From Cristatella mucedo (taxonomy: Eukaryota > Bryozoa > Phylactolaemata > Cristatellidae), in the NCBI GenBank assembly GCA_009760855.2, contig WPIO01000212.1:124501-188500 (forward strand): a stretch of DNA of 64,000 nt, written 5' to 3'. Below are positions 12,901 to 22,575 of this stretch, one piece after another. A model generated the notes under the pieces. That model made no database searches. It worked only from the letters and a program-made list of their open reading frames with translations, and had not been told where the DNA came from. Made by a program: the position numbers and the translations under genes. Each line of letters starts with the position of its first letter. The stretch's first letter is position 1.

Positions 12901-15900
12901 CAACCGGACAGAGAGTTTCTGATGCTATACAGTATCAGTATGGTGGCGGTGGCAGCAGCATAGCGGCAGCACCACAAGCATAGCAGCAGCAGCCCCAGCA
13001 GCATGTGCTTGCAAGCTGCCTAGCCCCCAGCCATGCCTCCAGGAAACAATTGAGATGGACACCTCACAGATGGCAGGAAGCTGATGGCTGTGCAACACCT
13101 AGCGATGCAACACAGCTGGCAGATTAGTGGCAGAGAGTGCAGCAGCAGTAAGGTGCAGCAGCCGGGCACTAGTGAAGACATTCGACTTTAGCTCAAAAAC
13201 GTCGGCAGCTAAAGCCATCGACAGTGCGGATCCATGGCCACAGGCAACAATACAAAGGGGTCGCCTGTGAGCACAGGCCTAGCTGTGATTTCTCTCCCCC
13301 CCCAGCAGCTGATCTGAGCAAGACGGCATAAAATGGTACGAAACCTTTATCGCCTGGATTTGCCATGCCACAAAAGAACTCCCATAAAAGTCTCCAACGC
13401 CTAGCTGGTTTGGTCTAGCGGTTAAGGTGCTCGCCACGACCAAGGTCTGCCTGAGGTCGTTGGCTCGAGCCCCGAGGCATATGTGAAGCGCCTGAATAGA
13501 GATTAAGTTCTCTTGGGACGCTATATAAATTAATTATATGTATGCGTGATCTACTGGTGTAATAGCTAGCACATTTGGTCCCAAAGCCTGGAACTCACTC
13601 CCGACTGACGTCACAGCACCACCCAACTTGACGACATTTATAATGAAGCTAAAAATGCATCTGTTAATCACAGCATACAGTGGGTCCTTGCAATTCGTCC
13701 TTAGATTGCTGCCAATAACCATATTTGCATGTCGACCCTATGTGCATGTCACCTCTAACCATGTTATGCTTGTTGACATTGGGCATGCTACCACTAACCA
13801 TTAGATCACGCTTACTTTATAACATATGCAAAGTGCCCAGAAAGAGATCTAAGTTCTCTTGGGGGGCTATACAAATGTGCTATTAATATTCTTAAATACG
13901 ACATAATCCACACTCATACCCTAAACTAAGCAGCCCCCCTTGAGCCGGCACATGGAAATGTGCCGGCTGCTTGCATCTTTCAGGAGCAAGGTTAAGATCA
14001 TCGGCCTCCTCATTGGCCACATCTCACGCTCATCGGTCAGGTCGACAGCTACAGCAATGGAGGATCAACCACGGTATCAGCCTACGAAAGTTTAGAACCA
14101 CCTGCCTCTTGCATCTTACTAGAAAACCGGCTCGATCAGGCGCGCGCTCGCCGGTGATCGTGCGCTCGCCGGTGATCGTGCGCACCCATCCCACCCAGTG
14201 AACACAACAGGTTTACGCTGGCCAATGGAAAACATCAATCAACTGACCGACCGAAAGCACCAGTTCTGCACGTCCTCCAGTAGTACCTGAAGCATTGAGC
14301 GAGCGAGATGCGAGGCGGCGGCGAGTGCTGCTGCCTGGCAGCAGCACCCGCCGCCAAAGTCGTGGCGCCGCCGAGGCTCGGGTATCCCTGAGGTGACAGC
14401 GATGAAGCTGGCAGCAGGGCTGCACCGGCTGAAGTGCTGCTAAGCACAGCTGCCCCCGTCGGCGGCTGACCGGCGGCGCTGCGCACAGGAGAGAACGAGG
14501 CCACGCTGGACTGCAGCCTCGTCTTCACCACGTCAAGTGGGCAAGTGACCACAGCTCCGACAGTGCCGCCAACACTGCAACGGCGGGCGAGTGCTGAATG
14601 CAGCAGCCTCGGCACAGCGGCGGCCCTCGACCAGCAGAGGTCAGTTGGCAAAATGGCGGCTGCAGCAGCAGCAGCAGCACAGCCCTCCTGCTCCGGCGAA
14701 GCGCTCGGAGGGAGCAAGCGAGCGAGAGGCAGCAAAGCGGTGCGTCTGTGCTCGGCCCACTCAGCGCCATGCTCCATCCAACACTGCCGTGACGCTCGGT
14801 GGGGTCCAACGACTTGCGCAATAATAAGCCAGACAGCAGCCCTGGCAACCAAGCACGTGTACAGCGCCTAGAAAAAGAATACATTCTCTGAGGGCTCTAT
14901 AGGAATGCATTACTATTATTATCGTTTTTATTATTATTTCTATTAAGAGTCGAGCGTGCTCGGTCCTATCCGACTGCCCATCGCGGCTCGGATGTGCTCG
15001 CCCCACCGAAAGGCTGTCGGCATCGCTGTCTGGCGTGTTCTACAAGCTACGAGTGTCGGAAAATTTCATCGCCGGTACAATGATGACAGCTAGATCTTTA
15101 AAGCCCTACGCACGAAGCTGAATAGCTAGCTGGGAATGGAAGAGGGAATTAGTTAATACAACCGCCTACTAAACATTTTGTTTTGCCACAGCCCGAGGTT
15201 GATATACAATATTTTTTATACAATCATCGACTAACGAAGCCACTGCAACAATGCAGCCTCGGTTCAGGCATCCGTTGCAAGCAGCACAAGCGCCAGTCGG
15301 TCGTAACGCATCATCAGCATCATCTGCCACTGAACCACTCAATAACGGCAGACTAAAAACAAAGTGAAAGTAAATGTCAGCTGATTTCAACAGCCCGCCT
15401 TATTTAGCAGACGCAACAGCTTCAGCAGTTATCACCTTGCATGCTGCTGGCACTAAACGCCACAGTTGCCACCTGCATTGCCGTGGAATTGTCCAATTAA
15501 ACATGGCAATCGATAGAAGCCGACAGGCATCTAGTCTTCGTGCTGCCGGTCGCATGCTAAACTTCCAGTTGCACAGTCGCCTGCAAGTAATTTTTCTGTT
15601 CACTGCTACTTGGTGCATGCCATCTGTCAGCGATCGTAACTTGAGCATGCCCAAAGCAGACCGACTTTTTTGATGGCCTTACCAAACGATCACAGCCAGC
15701 CCAACACGAGCCGAGACTGGAGCCTGAGTAGCAGGAAGCCGCCCAGCCTGAAACTAAACGCTGTCCGGAAAGTTGCTAACTATGCACCGATGACGGAGAG
15801 GTTTGTCACTTGCCGAGGCACGGCTAGCTTACCAGCGGTCGGGCAGCCCACGAAAGACAAGGCAGAGATACGACATGGGCCTCTCTCAGAGCATTGACAC

Positions 15901-16506
15901 CTCAGCTGCGGACAGAATGCGACAGCTGGGGAGAGGCTCGCGTGACCCACCGTCGGCCTGTACTGGTCATCTGATTAACATGCCTTGCGAAGGAAGTCAA
16001 TAAGCTAACACAGCACTGTCCCAGAGTGTTGCTCAATGCAACGAGCAATGCTCACAAAGAGGTACGACAGGCTCAGATGGATGCAGCAATGAACCTGACG
16101 GCAGATGATGCCATCTTAAGGAGTTGCCATCTTACGGAACCACGAGTACAATCTTGTGCTGCTAGAGAGTGACTGGTGCAAACGAGGTTTAAATAAGGAC
16201 CCATCGTAAGGTAAGAAGCACCATCGCTCTCCATCAGACAGTGTGTGATGAAACGTGAATTACACTAAAATTACAGTGCGCGGTTTGGAGGAGATTCTTC
16301 TCTGCCCTTCGATCTCAAGTGTCCTGCATCAACATTAACGGTCTCATTGATCATACAAGAAAGATGCAGATCACTTAGTGATTGATACATTAAGGTACCC
16401 GGATCGAATAATTGTTCATACTCTATGTAACTTGCGGATGCTTTTAATGCAAAGCATCTATTGGCACCTTCCAGTAGATACAGGTGTAGGGAGAGAGAGA
16501 GAGAGG

Positions 16507-16582
<76 letters not shown>

Positions 16583-17540
16583 AGACAGACAAGACAGACA
16601 GACAGAGAATGAGACAGACAGAGAGAAAGGGAGGAAGAAGAGATAGCTAGATACATACAAATATGTCACGTGTCCAGATGGAGATTTAGTTCTCGTCGGC
16701 GGCTATGGAAATGTCTCACTATTGTTATCATTATTATGACTATTTAACATAGATGGATCGAGAGATGGAGAGATCGCGATTGCATAAGCTGGCACCAGCA
16801 ATTGCGAAGCGGCAGACCCTCAGCTACGTCCTGTCGTTAACTAGCGACGGTGTGCAGCTCTCACAAAGAAAGGCCACGAATTCGGTCGCTTCGAGGAAAG
16901 TATTTATGGAAATTATTTAAAGGATTTTTAGGAAAGTATTTATGCAAGGCATGCACGAAACACGCAGCATGCGGTGGAGGGCACCTGCACAGGCGATAGT
17001 GGGGCAGAGGCCTCGACGATCGTCCATTGACTCGGCGGCGCCGAGCGGGATCGAGGCACAGCTCAACACCTGCCTGCGGTGGCAGCGGCGGCAGTTCAGC
17101 TACGCCAGAGCAGCTCGCCAGAGCAGCCGCAGCCGCCGCGATGGTTTCTCTCTGAGCTCGCAAACGCCGTCGGCGGCAGCCTGCGAGTGCGGGCCGTCGG
17201 AGAGCGGTCAAACGTAGCGTACGAGTGCAAATCCGGCGCCGCGCAGCTGCGTGCGTTGCCGACGGTCGTAACGCGCGTAGCCGCGGGCAGTCACGATGCC
17301 GCGGTGGCACCAGCAGACAATGCGCGCGCGCACGAGGAGCCGATAACGACCGCGGGCCGCGCCACGCGAAGCTGTCACAGAAAGCGAGAAGCTGTACGGG
17401 CCGCGCAACATCCGGGAGTCTCGTCACCTCGAAGGCAGCGCGCGTCGCCGCGAATGTGCGAAGAAACGCGAGCAGCGCACGGCCGCCCGCTCGCCAACTC
17501 ACCCTCCGGCGATCAGGTGTATGGCGGTGCTTTGATCCAT
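4655..17540 (-). CDS. SLC25A36: Mitochondrial pyrimidine nucleotide carrier, six-exon gene model
   Basis: The model joins 17540-17503, 14574-14287, 11634-11557, 9045-8878, 5305-5010 and 4902-4655. This gives 1116 nt and 371 aa with every junction in phase. Members of this family (SLC25A33, SLC25A36, yeast and fly Rim2) sit in the mitochondrial inner membrane and exchange pyrimidine nucleotides, supplying mtDNA and RNA synthesis. The protein has the three tandem SLC25 repeats with signatures at CPLDVVKTR (P25), SPIWVVKTR (P178) and YPHEVARTR (P288). The P-I-W of repeat 2, in place of the usual acidic residue, is typical of the pyrimidine nucleotide carriers. Gly-rich half-motifs [24 protein letters not shown] and [10 protein letters not shown] follow each repeat. 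The protein is about 60 aa longer than human SLC25A36 (311 aa), mainly through an Ala/Ser/Pro-rich insert in exon 2. SLC25A33 is the alternative name. The introns carry L2-A, LINE-B and SINE copies. Confidence 0.93.
5010..5305 (-). CDS. SLC25A36: SLC25A36 coding exon 5
   Basis: The acceptor CGTTTTTGCAG precedes C|AGC GGC AAG. The exon encodes [37 protein letters not shown] (helix 4), an Arg/Ala-rich matrix loop, and helix 5 up to CATVITYPH. The donor is CACG|GTAGTG. Length is 296 nt. The family-specific SETI/V-HF-YE run is present. Confidence 0.94.
5400..7204. other. SLC25A36 intron 4, unique part
   Basis: Intronic. No conserved exon, RNA gene or clear transposon is seen, and the scattered ORFs of up to 162 codons have no recognisable domain. 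A poly-C run lies at 6769-6778. Confidence 0.55.
7205..8425 (-). mobile_element. L2-A LINE, 3' 1.2 kb with RT fragment
   Basis: 5'-truncated L2-A in antisense to plus, within intron 4 and in the same sense as the host gene. Reading 3'-ward on minus, the RT active-site region [16 protein letters not shown] lies at about 8320, [17 protein letters not shown] at about 8190, and the C-terminal block [17 protein letters not shown], then APKAWNSLP, at 7740-7500. The stem-loop and (ATT)n tail are at 7215-7290. Frameshifts separate the blocks, so the copy is dead. Confidence 0.88.
8878..9045 (-). CDS. SLC25A36: SLC25A36 coding exon 4
   Basis: The acceptor GTGCGTTTCAG precedes G|GCC ATC TAC. The exon encodes [15 protein letters not shown], helix 3, and the second signature [14 protein letters not shown], and ends at TGTGG|GTAAGC. 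Length is 168 nt. The AIYF(C/A)AY and PIW runs are hallmarks of the SLC25A33/36 subfamily. Confidence 0.94.
9400..9780 (+). pseudogene. LINE-B RT fragment
   Basis: With one stop, the translation reads [19 protein letters not shown], then [12 protein letters not shown], then [13 protein letters not shown], the segment after the RT catalytic core in CR1/L2-type LINEs (NLGVxFD, SVVKSAxFHL). It matches the LINE-B relics at 2200-2450. Confidence 0.7.
9890..10025 (+). mobile_element. L2-type 3' tail carrying an expanded (GA)n
   Basis: The first arm of the terminal stem-loop (ATAAAGTGTC) is followed by a GA array at 9917-9974, then GAGATAGATTTAATTCTCTG and GGGCGCTATAG. The microsatellite sits exactly where normal copies have AGAGAGAGAT. 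Confidence 0.8.
10225..10280 (-). mobile_element. L2/SINE-1-type 3' tail
   Basis: On the minus strand GCGCGCCTAGAAAGGTATTC, then GTACTCTCTGTGG and GCTATACC follow the family stem-loop pattern. No head or coding part is recognisable. Confidence 0.5.
10281..11556. other. SLC25A36 intron 3, moderately GC-rich
   Basis: No conserved exon other than exon 3 is seen. Overlapping ORFs of up to 175 codons show neither domains nor consistent splice sites. A poly-G run (10766-10774) and poly-C runs occur. Confidence 0.5.
11557..11634 (-). CDS. SLC25A36: SLC25A36 coding exon 3
   Basis: A 78-nt exon too short to show as an ORF. I found it by predicting that an in-phase exon encoding the family's [19 protein letters not shown] segment must lie between exons 2 and 4. 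The acceptor GTTGTAG precedes G|CAC ATC. The translation contains [19 protein letters not shown] and then VGVAPTR. The donor is ACTCG|GTAAGA. Phase is 2 at both ends, exactly as the flanking exons require. Confidence 0.92.
11857..11942. repeat. 21-bp minisatellite, four copies
   Basis: Tandem units built on GCTGCCAGCGCCACCTGCCG, with the later two carrying GCTTGCGCCACC. Because 21 is a multiple of 3, this leaves open frames in several registers (for example [13 protein letters not shown] on minus). Those frames should not be taken as genes. Confidence 0.85.
12175..12290 (-). mobile_element. SINE-2 fragment
   Basis: The B-box-like GGGTTCGAATCCTGCAG on the minus strand is preceded by CACGACCAAGG and followed by the family body (GGCGATTTTT, then GCGGCAGTGATAGCCGTTAA). 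The head is partial. Confidence 0.75.
12485..12570 (-). mobile_element. Degenerate SINE-2-like tRNA head
   Basis: On minus, GGGTTCGACTCCTGCTGGC resembles a tRNA B box with the SINE-2 flank. The rest is too diverged to be sure. Confidence 0.45.
12790..12862. repeat. (GGT)n-rich simple repeat
   Basis: Two short GGT/GTG arrays (about 12801-12812 and 12839-12856) separated by unique sequence. Confidence 0.9.
12863..13400. other. SLC25A36 intron 2, no feature
   Basis: CAG/GCA-rich sequence without a supportable gene or repeat family. Confidence 0.5.
13401..13535 (+). mobile_element. SINE-1: tRNA head plus L2-A tail
   Basis: The head has an A-box-like TGGTCTAGCGGTTAAGG and a B-box-like GGCTCGAGCCCC, as RNA polymerase III promoters of tRNA-derived SINEs do. 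The last 60 bp (GTGAAGCGCC, AGAGATTAAGTTCTCT, GGACGCTATATAAAT) copy the L2-A stem-loop. Such a tail lets the SINE be copied by the LINE's reverse transcriptase. Confidence 0.85.
13550..13895 (+). mobile_element. L2-A LINE 3' end
   Basis: The C-terminal codons resembling [12 protein letters not shown] are followed by the 3' UTR landmarks (CATGCTACCACTAACCATT) and the terminal stem-loop at about 13825-13880. It lies directly downstream of a SINE-1. Confidence 0.8.
14287..14574 (-). CDS. SLC25A36: SLC25A36 coding exon 2
   Basis: The acceptor GCCGTTGCAG precedes T|GTT GGC GGC, giving [21 protein letters not shown]: the rest of helix 1 and the first carrier signature. It is followed by about 60 residues rich in Ala, Ser and Pro that have no good counterpart in the human protein. 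Then comes RISLAQCF and a donor (TTCAG|GTACTA). Length is 288 nt, entering and leaving in phase 2. The insert is the least conserved part of the protein and would lie in the first matrix loop. Confidence 0.9.
14857..14945 (+). mobile_element. L2-A/SINE-1 3' tail
   Basis: TACAGCGCCTAGAAAAAGAA, then CATTCTCTGAGGGCTCTATA and ATT repeats. It lies just upstream (host-gene sense) of exon 2. Confidence 0.7.
14946..16490. other. SLC25A36 intron 1, no gene seen
   Basis: Only short ORFs without recognisable domains are present. No clear transposon is seen. Confidence 0.5.
16491..16645. repeat. (GA)n / (GACA)n compound microsatellite
   Basis: About 90 bp of GA with few interruptions, then ACAAGACAGACAGA-type units. 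Confidence 0.97.
16655..16740 (+). mobile_element. Degenerate L2/SINE-1 3' tail
   Basis: AGATGGAGATTTAGTTCTCG, GGCGGCTATGGAAATG and an ATTATT tail follow the family pattern. The GA array just upstream may replace its first arm. Confidence 0.55.
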
Positions 17541-18180
17541 GCGAACAGCGGTCTGCTATCTCAAAAAGGCACAGCATTTACCGCTGACTTCGTGTGGTGC
17601 ACGCATACGAGTCAGCGCGAGCGCTCCGAGCTCGGACGCCGTCGGCGCCGGGTCAGGCGACTGTGGACGCGGCGTCACGACGAGCGGCAGGCCAAAGTCT
17701 GTGCTCTCCCTCTTTTGCGGTCGGTTAGACAAGGCCGCGGCTGCGAGTCCTTGCTTTCGACGAGGGCGGTGCACGAGGGCGGCCTCTTATGTCACTCTGA
17801 ACGCAACGGCCGAGGGCGACCTCATGGAATGACCTCGCGACGAGCTGCAGCTCACGACGGAAGCATGCGGCGAGCATCCGGTTTCGGACTCTGCGTCAGC
17901 GGCGCGCGCAGCTGGTGGGCTGCGGGCGCGCGCCCGGGCCCGCCGGCGGCGGCGGCGGAACCGTCGTTCGTAGCGGCGTCGCCGCGCGGACGCACTTTCC
18001 CTTTCACCCCATCGTGCGGCATGATGAAAAAGAATACGTCGCGAACGAAGCGCAGCGTGTGAGACCTTGTGGCACCGGGGCCAGATTCAATCGATGGGCG
18101 GCGGACGGAGGGGGCGGGACCGAGCCGCCGTGGCCGAGCCGCGTTGCGCGGTGCCGTAGCTAGCCCTGTGCGCAGTAACC
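16930..18180. promoter_or_regulatory. CpG-rich region over SLC25A36 exon 1
   Basis: Very dense CG dinucleotides compared with the flanks, covering the translation start at 17540 on the minus strand. This is the pattern of a CpG-island promoter. No TATA box is evident. The overlapping ORFs of 238 and 327 codons are by-products of the composition. A second, divergent transcript cannot be excluded. Confidence 0.65.
17503..17540 (-). CDS. SLC25A36: SLC25A36 coding exon 1
   Basis: This encodes [12 protein letters not shown] plus two bases of a Gly codon, and ends at a strong donor (GGAGG|GTGAGT). The start is chosen because vertebrate SLC25A36 begins with an equally short N-terminus ending HLFAGG. 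An intron falls at the same place and phase. The exon lies in a CpG-rich stretch, as expected for a first exon. Confidence 0.9.
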
Positions 18181-18609
18181 GTAGGAGTAGTAGTAATGTC
18201 CTTTCTCAGGCCGTAGTGGAAATAAATCTCAACCGGCGCGTTTTGAGACTCGCTGCAAGTGAAGCCGGTTGCGAAGAGCAATGGCAGCAAGGTGTAAAGC
18301 TGAGATAAGCGAGCAAAGGCTTTAAAAAACTAGCGTGCTTAGACTGTCGTGTGTACGAGCTCGATAGAAAGCACTCGGGCGCTGGTTAGTTGTACCCCTT
18401 GATAGCAGCGAGCCCAGACTGACTCGTGTGCATCTAAGCACGCAGATCAGGCGGGCGTGCCAAAACGAGGTCCTCTGAGGCGCTGGGCAAGCTGAGCGGC
18501 ACAGACGCGTCTTGAGAGCTGTTTTTTATCGACTTAAATGGTGCGATGTCGGCATTGGCGACGACAGCAGGTTCAAGCGAGTTCAAGAGTTTCGGCACGT
18601 AAAAACTGA
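18181..18609. other. No feature
   Basis: Intergenic, upstream of SLC25A36. Nothing recognised. Confidence 0.5.
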
Positions 18610-18632
18610 AAGGGCGAAATATTTTCGCCCTT
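18610..18632. repeat. Short perfect hairpin
   Basis: AAGGGCGAAA pairs perfectly with TTTCGCCCTT around a 3-base loop, bordering an AT-rich block. Confidence 0.85.
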
Positions 18633-18636
18633 CCTT

Positions 18637-18746
18637 ATATTTTTTATTCTTTATATTTTATTATGATTATATTATAATATATATACATATTATACGTATT
18701 ATTATATTATTATTATATTTATTATAATATATATATATATATATTC
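18637..18746. repeat. AT-rich (ATT/TA)n block
   Basis: Almost pure A/T, ending in (TA)n. It sits between GC-rich segments. Confidence 0.95.
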
Positions 18747-18760
18747 GCCGCCGAAATATT

Positions 18761-19015
18761 TCAATTTAGTGCGAGGCGAGACGACATGTAGCGGGCGCGT
18801 GTTCGAGAGCAGACCGGAAGAACAAGAAGTTGTTGGAGAAGCTGGGTTGAAGAAGCGAGTACGGGTGACCCGTAGGCCAAAGAGAGAATATCGACGCCGA
18901 CGCTATACTTGATAGAGAGCCAGTGAAGCCCAGACAGAATCGGTGCGATGCGGCAGCTAAGCCATTGACAATGGATGTCGAACGAGCCGCCGAGTTTCTT
19001 GCACACGTTGCCGAC
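18761..19015 (-). pseudogene. LINE RT C-terminal fragment
   Basis: RIAPILSGLHWLSIKYSVGV, then ILSLAYGS on minus matches the RxTPLLxxLHWLPVxxRIDFK block of CR1/L2 LINEs. No tail is attached, and the family is undetermined. Confidence 0.65.
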
Positions 19016-19239
19016 GATTATGAGGACAAGCCGCGAGCCGTGGATGCAGGAAATTAAAAAAATTCAAACGGTAAGTTACAGTGGCAAAGCATCGAGTATT
19101 TTCACAGCAAAGATTCCATTGTTAATGTTTTTTCAATTTGCAAGCTGAAGCTCTGGCATCAAGCGCGCGTCGGTACACAAACGACGAAAGGCAGACACCG
19201 AGGTGAAATCTTCGACACTGGTGCATTTCGTCAACGCAT

Positions 19240-19402
19240 GCTGACCATGAGCATGTTACCCCTAACCATTCTATTCATGTTTATCAAGCACGATATAACT
19301 CATCATTCAATTGCGCTTCCCTTTGCAGCAAATGTGAAGCGCCTAGAAAGAGATTGAGTTCTCCGAGGACGCTTTATCAAGTGCATTATTATTACTATTA
19401 TA
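19240..19402 (+). mobile_element. L2-A LINE 3' end
   Basis: 3' UTR landmarks (GCATGCTGACC, CCCTAACCATTCTATTCATG), then the stem-loop and ATT tail at 19330-19402. Confidence 0.85.
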
Positions 19403-19599
19403 TTACATTATTGTAACTCTCACAGCGTTACGCCGCACAGCCGTCCCCCGTTCTGTTTTCCACTGCCTGCTCCTGTCCCCACAGTACTCGCCCTCGTAAA
19501 ACCATTTCACAATAAACCAAAATGGCCCATAAACCAGCGGCCGTAAACGCGAAATCGGCCCATACAGTCACGGCACAGTAATAAAACAATCACACAATT

Positions 19600-20110
19600 T
19601 AAGCTACAGAGATTTGACCACGTGTCTCCCTTGCTAAAAGAGCTAGGATGGCTGCCGTTTGATCAACGGATACAGAGCCAAGTTCTTATGCTGACCCACA
19701 AGGCCCGCCACGGCTTGATTTCTCCACACCTAGCTGAACTGCTGCACCCGTTTCAGCCGCCTCGTGCCCTCACGTCCTGTATGGACAATGAATGAGCTGT
19801 TCCATTACTCCGCTTAAAGACCGTTGGCGACAAAAGCTTTTGCTCTGCAGTTTCTAGACTGTGAAACTTGCTTCCACAATTCTTACGCATCGACAATTAC
19901 TCTTCTGCTTCCGACTATGGCACATCTTTTCAGCGGTCCTGAGCTGCTACTTCTATGCTACTCACTACCTCGGCTGCTCTCTTGACTCTGCTATGCTTCT
20001 CACTTTCTCTTCGTTGCGTGAGATGAAGTCAGTTGGCTACCGCATGAGTACCGAAAGTAGGTTTGACTTTGAGTGCTCTATTGAAAACTCTTCTGTGTAG
20101 CACCCAAATA
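19600..20110 (+). pseudogene. LINE-B RT C-terminus and 3' part
   Basis: With a few stops, the translation reads DHVSPLLKELGWLPFDQRIQ, then HKARHGLISPHLAELLHPFQ and RLKTVGDKSFCSAVSRL. This is collinear with the minus-strand LINE-B copy at 1822-2172 and clearly the same family. The 3' region then runs to about 20110. Confidence 0.85.
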
Positions 20111-21660
20111 GTCTGTGTGGCTTTGTGGAGTTACGGATGGAGATACACTACATGAAATTACCCTCACTGAGACCTGTCTGCGTGCATAGTCTTTTAAATG
20201 ATATACCAAATCGAGCCCGCCAAAAATGATTAGGTTTAAGAAAAAGAAACGATGAGAGGAGCATTTGGAACGGAGGGGGGCCGGGGCGGGGGATAGAGGG
20301 GTGAAGGAGGGGCGAAAAACGGCCTACTATTTAGTTATTGTTAATTTTGTTATTCTTTCGTTATTCATACTGTCATACGGATCTTGGCATTGTCTGACTC
20401 TGACGCATATAAACATGATTACTGGGTTACTCTGCTGTCTCCAACCTTGAGACGGCCAAGACGGGATGAATTGAAATGCTCTTCCTTACAGCACCCAACT
20501 CTGTAAATAGTCCTAACGCAGTATCATCAGCTGAGGCTACAAAGGTTAGTCTAAGCACAATTTCCTTGTAGTAGTTTAGTGGAGCAATTGGCTCTCGTCA
20601 GCCTTTTCTAGTTGATTTCACCGTCTTCACCGCCTGGAACTCCAACTTACTGTCGATGCTTCGGGCTAAAGCTCTGCCAGTTTGTGGATTGCCTGCCGTT
20701 GATTAACTGACAGAAAAAGCTGATAATAAAGAGAGACCTCGGGCTATTCTCTGAGAGATTACGACCCGTAAAATATTGATATATCGCTTCGAACAGAGAG
20801 TGGTGGCGCGAGACCTGCGCTTAGCCAAGCCAGTGATAGACCAATTCACACATCGCGCCGTACCGTACCCGTCTCCCGCTCAGAGCGTGAAGCAGAACGA
20901 ATAATGGCCGCCCAAAGGTGCCCGCATCGATCCCCGGTGTATTGCCCGTGACAGATGTATGGCGCACAGGTCAATTGGGATTGGGTGCCGAGCTGTCGCC
21001 ATTACGTCCAACAGCGACCGGTGACAACGCGTGCGCTGCCCGACAGGCATCGAGGCAGGTGGGCAAAACCTCTTGCACCTAAGGTTTCAGGCGCTCTCAA
21101 AGGCTGCATACACGCGAGCCGGTGGTTTCAGCTAGAGCAGCCTCTCGGCAGCAGAGCATCAGCAAAACCAAAGGCCCAATGAGCAAGCGACGACTAAGCT
21201 ATCTCGACCAACCGATTGCCCTAGCATTGTGAGGCAATATTTTATTGCGACGACGACCCCCATCCACCCCCGTCTTTTCGGACAGTTTTTCACCACTCGA
21301 TTGCGTAATGGAGAGTTTTGTAGGGCCCTAAGCGCTGAGATCGAAGCATTGCTTCGCAGAGTCTTGCAGCCGCAGACGTCCAACCAGTGACATCAGATTC
21401 AGTCGCGAGATTGGATGGCTTATACATGGCGAGTGACGGTCAGATTTCAGCACGAGATCGGGTATATTGTGCGGAGCGTTCGGATGGATGCTTAACCGTG
21501 TCAGAGCGTCTAGGGATCTTGCTGACTTACTCACGCAGGCATCGCTAGCGTTACTCAGCACGGTGTTAACACGAAAAATATCAGCTTTGAAGTCTCTGTG
21601 AAAGTTTCACTCATTGAGCCTGGAAGTCGGAAGGTTAGCAATCGGCAAGGTACGACCAGG
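20111..21660. other. Intergenic, no gene seen
   Basis: Short ORFs only. No recognisable transposon, RNA gene or exon. Confidence 0.5.
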
Positions 21661-21664
21661 GTCT

Positions 21665-21755
21665 TTGATAATGATAACAATAATTGTAATAATAATAAGA
21701 ATGCATCTGATAAAGTGCTCTCAGAGAACTCAATCTCTTTCTAGGCACTTGACAT
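21665..21755 (-). mobile_element. L2-A LINE 3' tail
   Basis: Reverse complement of the (ATT)n tail, distal arm (GATAAAGTGCTCTCAGAGAA), loop and CTAGGCACTTGACATTTG. Confidence 0.8.
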
Positions 21756-22429
21756 TTGAGGCCTTTTTTGTCTATAGAAGTGTGGCAATCTCTCTCGTCA
21801 GCCATATCTGCTAAATTGGAATCCGGATCCGCACAATTTCTCCCTCTCGACTGTCCGACTCTCTGCTGCTTTCTCTCCGGGCAGAGGAGCTTCTTCGCTC
21901 TGTCCGGAAGTTCGAGAGGAGCGGAGAGCTCGGGGTACTAGTGGTACTGGCGCTGCGAGGCGAACTCTTGCCAGATCGACGCTCGAAAGGGTGCCGTGCA
22001 AAAGTGGCAGCTGCTCGAGTGGTCGCGTTGGTTCCAGCCAAATTCTTAGCCGACTCTTAGCCGAATTATTGCGACCCAGACCAGGTTTAAATTGACAAAT
22101 CGACGCTGCCGGATCGCAGCGAACCACCGCCAGGCGGCCAGGCCAGGTCTTTCTTTTATGCGCTCAGGCCAACACAAAAATGGCTGCGGACGGATTAGCC
22201 ACCGTTGCCGATTGTTCCTCGCTCAATTTCAAACCGTTTGCAGTCCCCAGGAAGCAGCCTTTTGAATGTCAAGGATCAAGTCTCTCCAACAGCAGGCCGG
22301 AAATGGTGGCTGTTAGTCTGCTGTGCCTCCTCCGCGCTTAGTTTAGCTTTACCTAAGATTTTTTCAGATTTCATTTCGACTCTGCGTTTCAGAAGCCGTC
22401 CCTTTTTTGAACTGGGTGGTTTTAATGTC
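21756..22429. other. Intergenic, mildly GC-rich
   Basis: A 109-codon minus-strand ORF (21798-22127) has no recognisable domain. It is probably chance. Confidence 0.45.
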
Positions 22430-22575
22430 TATTTTAAAGAGCCAACTAACTCTTTCTCTAATCATTAACCTATACTCTCAACTCATCCGTTCTCTAACCA
22501 TTAATATATACTCCAGACTTGCCTCATCTCTAATTATAAATCTATACTCTCATCTAATCCCTTCTCTGCCGAATT
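22430..22575. repeat. Degenerate about 45-bp tandem repeat
   Basis: Three imprecise units each contain TCTCTAA-CATTAA, then TATACTC and a pyrimidine-rich stretch. Confidence 0.5.

Noticed and set aside
17079-18062. 327-codon plus ORF and 238-codon minus ORF in the 17-18 kb CpG block
   Set aside because: CpG-rich DNA has few stop codons. Neither ORF shows a domain, and the minus one overlaps exon 1 of SLC25A36 in the wrong frame.
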